From an uncultured Coriobacteriaceae bacterium (lineage in GTDB: Bacteria > Actinomycetota > Coriobacteriia > Coriobacteriales > Eggerthellaceae): a DNA stretch of 7,066 bases. The position numbers and the translations under genes were made by a program. The notes beneath the pieces are model-generated. The model worked only from the letters and a program-made list of their open reading frames with translations. It ran no database searches and was not told the origin of the DNA. This document shows, in pieces, positions 5,653 to 7,066 of the stretch; positions within the stretch are counted from its first letter, which is position 1, and every line of letters begins with the position of its first letter. The stretch spans positions 1 to 7,066 of the forward strand of contig CAMORQ010000101.1 of the NCBI GenBank assembly GCA_946623915.1, in the 5' to 3' direction.

Positions 5653-5917
5653 ATCAAAAGGTTAACAGATTTATTAGTGTTTTGACAATCCTGATAACTA
5701 CGCTTACGGTATATAGCAGCCTATGCTTGCGGTAGAGCGAATGCTAATAACTCATGGTTGCGGCAGAACGCAAGCAAGGCCGCTTTTGGGCAGTTTTCGA
5801 AGCGGCGTTTAACGACATGACAGAAGGCGACACGATACATCACTAGTACTCCTAGCAGGCGTCTCTTGATGGCGCTGGTATCGCTGGGGGACATTGGACG
5901 CCACTGGTCTATCTTTC
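5653..5917. other. AT-richer non-coding stretch with imperfect repeats
   Basis: No convincing gene. GCTTACGGTA (5702-5711) recurs as GCTTGCGGTA (5725-5734) and more loosely as GGTTGCGGCA (5756-5765), with unequal spacing (23 and 31). TGCTTGCG (5724-5731) and CGCAAGCA (5769-5776) form an eight-base inverted repeat around 37 bases. A 73-codon minus-strand open frame starting with TTG at 5942 covers part of this area, has no ribosome binding site and resembles nothing known to me. Base composition is less GC-rich than the flanking genes, which suggests foreign or decaying DNA. Confidence 0.4.
5660..5688 (-). promoter_or_regulatory. Possible promoter of the intact AbiE-like module
   Basis: On the minus strand TTGTCA (5688-5683) resembles a -35 box. 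TTAACC or TAACCT 17-18 bases downstream is at best a weak -10. The stretch is AT-rich against its surroundings and contains the palindrome GTTAAC (5661-5666). Any transcript would have a leader of only a few bases, in line with the missing Shine-Dalgarno sequence of the antitoxin. Confidence 0.25.
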
Positions 5918-6160
5918 TTAGCCACCCAAATAAGGCCAGCAACTTGGTTCCTTGATAGGTCCGTGCACAACATGCTCGGGAAGCATTCTCCTTAACGCAT
6001 CGATTCCTTTAACGCCGGAAGCGACAAGACTTTTGTATCGGTCTTCCTGGATAGTTTCCAGCACAATCTCATCTTCGGCTATCAGGCTTGGTCCCCAATA
6101 GTTATAGAAGGTGGACACATCTAGGTATCCGACCGGTGGCCTGACGCTGCCAGGTTTCAC
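5918..6160 (-). CDS. Unrecognised short ORF, possibly a gene fragment
   Basis: I do not recognise this 80-codon frame. From the GTG at 6160 it reads as plausible protein: GYLDVSTFYNYWGPSLIAED, then IVLETIQEDRYKSLV and GIDALRRMLPEHVV, with balanced acidic, aromatic and hydrophobic residues and no low complexity. The same frame stays open upstream for about 16 more codons to a TAA and includes KTDWVGDLVKPG, so the protein-like part may extend past the GTG. There is no ribosome binding site before the GTG. It looks like an internal piece of a longer protein that has lost both ends. The TTG-started frame at 5942 overlaps its 3' end in another phase and could be a frameshifted continuation. It lies in the AT-richer stretch between the AbiE module and the RCC1 gene. 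Confidence 0.35.
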   Translation of the reverse strand: MKPGSVRPPVGYLDVSTFYNYWGPSLIAEDEIVLETIQEDRYKSLVASGVKGIDALRRMLPEHVVHGPIKEPSCWPYLGG

Positions 6161-6524
6161 CAGATCTCCGACCCAATCGGTCTTACACGATTTGTCTTTC
6201 GGTTAAAAATTACGGAGAGGAAGGAGGTGTCCGCAGTATTCCACTGTATGTCGTATGGCTCGTAGGACAGCAGGCGGATTCCCGCTAGTTGCGATTACAA
6301 ACATACGGCATCTTGTGGAATTCGCCCGTCACCTCAATGCGATGGTTTTGCCGTGCGGCGCCCGCGCAGCTACAGTTTTTGTCGATAAAGGCACCTTTTT
6401 TGTACATGCTCTGTTACGGCGTGACTGCAAGGCTACTCTTTACCCATACGTATAAGCGTAAGCAACCTATAACGTAAAGGATTGCGTAGCGTGCGGCTGT
6501 GCGAAGTCAAAAAAGGGGTCCGCT
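6161..6524. other. 364-base stretch without a supported gene, upstream of the RCC1-repeat gene
   Basis: Small plus-strand open frames here (for example 6255-6455) resemble no known protein and have no suitably placed ribosome binding site. A lone, very strong Shine-Dalgarno-like AAGGAGGTG occurs at 6221-6229, but no useful start codon follows at the right distance. ATACGTAT (6446-6453) is a short palindrome. TATAAG (6451-6456) and TATAAC (6468-6473) are possible -10 boxes for the RCC1 gene, without clear -35 partners. The long leader may hold regulatory sequence, but I see no recognisable riboswitch. Confidence 0.35.
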
Positions 6525-6983
6525 ATGAGAAACAAGCCGACGAAGTTTGTTGATGCGAAGTGGTTTCGTACAGCGCTCGTTTTCATTCTGACATTCACGC
6601 TGTGTCTGCCCGCGACACCAGCGTTCGCTGCGGAAGAGGATGCGACAGGTAGTTCGGATGCACCCGTGCTGTCACTTGGAGGTGATGGTGTGGCAGATGG
6701 CGGGGCGTCTGAGCGGGCCGTTCCCGCTGTGCCTAGCGTTGGCGCATCTGCTTCGTTAGGCGCCTTTCAGGTTTCTGTGACTGGCGCTAACTCCGCCGCG
6801 ATCAAGGCCGACGGCACGCTGTGGACGTGGGGGTATAACGAATACGGCCAGATTGGAGACGGCACGACCGCCGACCGCCATGAGCCGACCAAGGTCATGT
6901 CCGGCGTCGCCCAGGTCGCTCTCGGGGACGACTATACCGCCGCCCTCAAGACCGACGGCACGCTGTGGACGTGGGGGGGCTAA
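6525..6983 (+). pseudogene. Secreted RCC1-repeat protein, 5' part, frameshifted in the second repeat; coding sense continues past the window end
   Basis: Residues 1-36 are a signal peptide: MRNKPTKFVDAKWFR is the basic start, TALVFILTFTLCL the hydrophobic core, and TPAFA|AEE the probable cleavage site. About 40 residues of Ser/Gly/Ala-rich linker follow. RCC1-type propeller repeats then begin: IKADGTLWTWGYNEYGQIGDG, next TKVMSGVAQVALGDDYTAAL, then KTDGTLWTWG. RCC1 repeats form seven-bladed propellers and are common in secreted or wall-anchored proteins of gut Actinobacteria. The ATG at 6525 has AAGGGG seven bases upstream. In the second repeat the frame hits TAA at 6981-6983. Shifting by one base restores NWCGELGDGTTADRHEPTKV to the end of the window. 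Repeat alignment (144 nt apart left of the site, 145 right of it) shows one extra base, most simply in G7 at 6973-6979. The gene may be phase variable, a pseudogene or misread; the C-terminus lies outside the window. Confidence 0.83.
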
Positions 6984-7066
6984 CTGGTGCGGCGAGCTCG
7001 GCGATGGCACAACCGCCGACCGCCATGAGCCGACCAAGGTCATGTCCGGCGTCGCCCAGGTCGCTC
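6810..7066 (+). repeat. Tandem near-identical 144-nt RCC1 repeat units
   Basis: The 24-base block beginning GACGGCACGCTGTGGACG occurs at 6810 and again at 6954 (period 144, 48 codons). The block beginning ACCGCCGACCGCCATGAG is identical for 55 bases at 6867-6921 and 7012-7066 (period 145). Long stretches are identical at the DNA level, which points to recent duplication or gene conversion between repeat units. The period change of one base marks the frameshift. Confidence 0.88.

Noticed and set aside
5725..5776. Repeated GCTTGCGG-like words, considered as a CRISPR array
   Set aside because: The copies are only about 10 bases, diverged and unevenly spaced (23 and 31), with no adjacent cas genes.
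6255..6455. Plus-strand 66-codon ORF before the RCC1 gene
   Set aside because: No similarity to known families, the AAGGAGGTG is about 25 bases too far upstream, and two other frames are open over the same stretch.
6756..7043. Minus-strand ORF across the RCC1 repeats
   Set aside because: It is the antisense shadow of GC-rich repeat DNA; the plus strand has signal peptide and RCC1 motifs.

Overview
The window looks like a chromosomal stretch from a high-GC Gram-positive anaerobe, most likely class Coriobacteriia (Eggerthella/Slackia-like). This is an inference from protein style: a very short CobU-like protein, AbiE-type gene pairs, and a secreted RCC1-repeat protein with a typical Gram-positive signal peptide. 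No rRNA or other phylogenetic marker is present to confirm it.

Left part (1-1626, + strand): the 3' part of cobS (cobalamin synthase), a compact cobU-like gene and tenA (aminopyrimidine aminohydrolase/thiaminase II). They are closely spaced and probably form one cofactor-salvage unit. tenA converges on thpR (2'-5' RNA ligase family / RNA 2',3'-cyclic phosphodiesterase, - strand), and their stop codons share one CTAG.

Middle part (2208-5652, - strand): two different AbiE-like (type IV, nucleotidyltransferase) toxin-antitoxin modules in tandem. The module at 4299-5652 looks intact: a wHTH AbiEi-like antitoxin overlaps an AbiEii-like toxin by 23 nt. In the module at about 2784-4064 the antitoxin (DUF6088-like) is intact. 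Its toxin gene is broken by a one-base deletion near 3308 and apparently by an internal deletion that removes the middle of the protein. Its 3' end runs in frame into the C-lobe of a Ser/Thr protein kinase. The kinase has lost its N-lobe and catalytic residues, and an in-frame TAA interrupts it exactly where the conserved MSPEQ motif should continue. A perfect 12-bp hairpin marks the end of the toxin homology. The region therefore looks like a decaying defence/accessory island between core genes.

Right part (5653-7066): a lower-GC stretch with no recognisable gene, only short orphan ORFs and imperfect repeats. It is followed by the 5' end of a secreted RCC1-repeat protein gene on the + strand. 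In that gene the second near-identical 144-nt repeat carries one extra base, most simply placed in a run of seven G. This shifts the frame and stops translation at once. It could be a phase-variable tract, a true pseudogene or a sequencing error. The gene runs off the window.

The most useful observations are the G7 frameshift in the RCC1 gene, the lopsided decay of one AbiE module beside an intact unrelated one, the kinase nonsense mutation with homology continuing past it, and the unusually small CobU with an altered P-loop.
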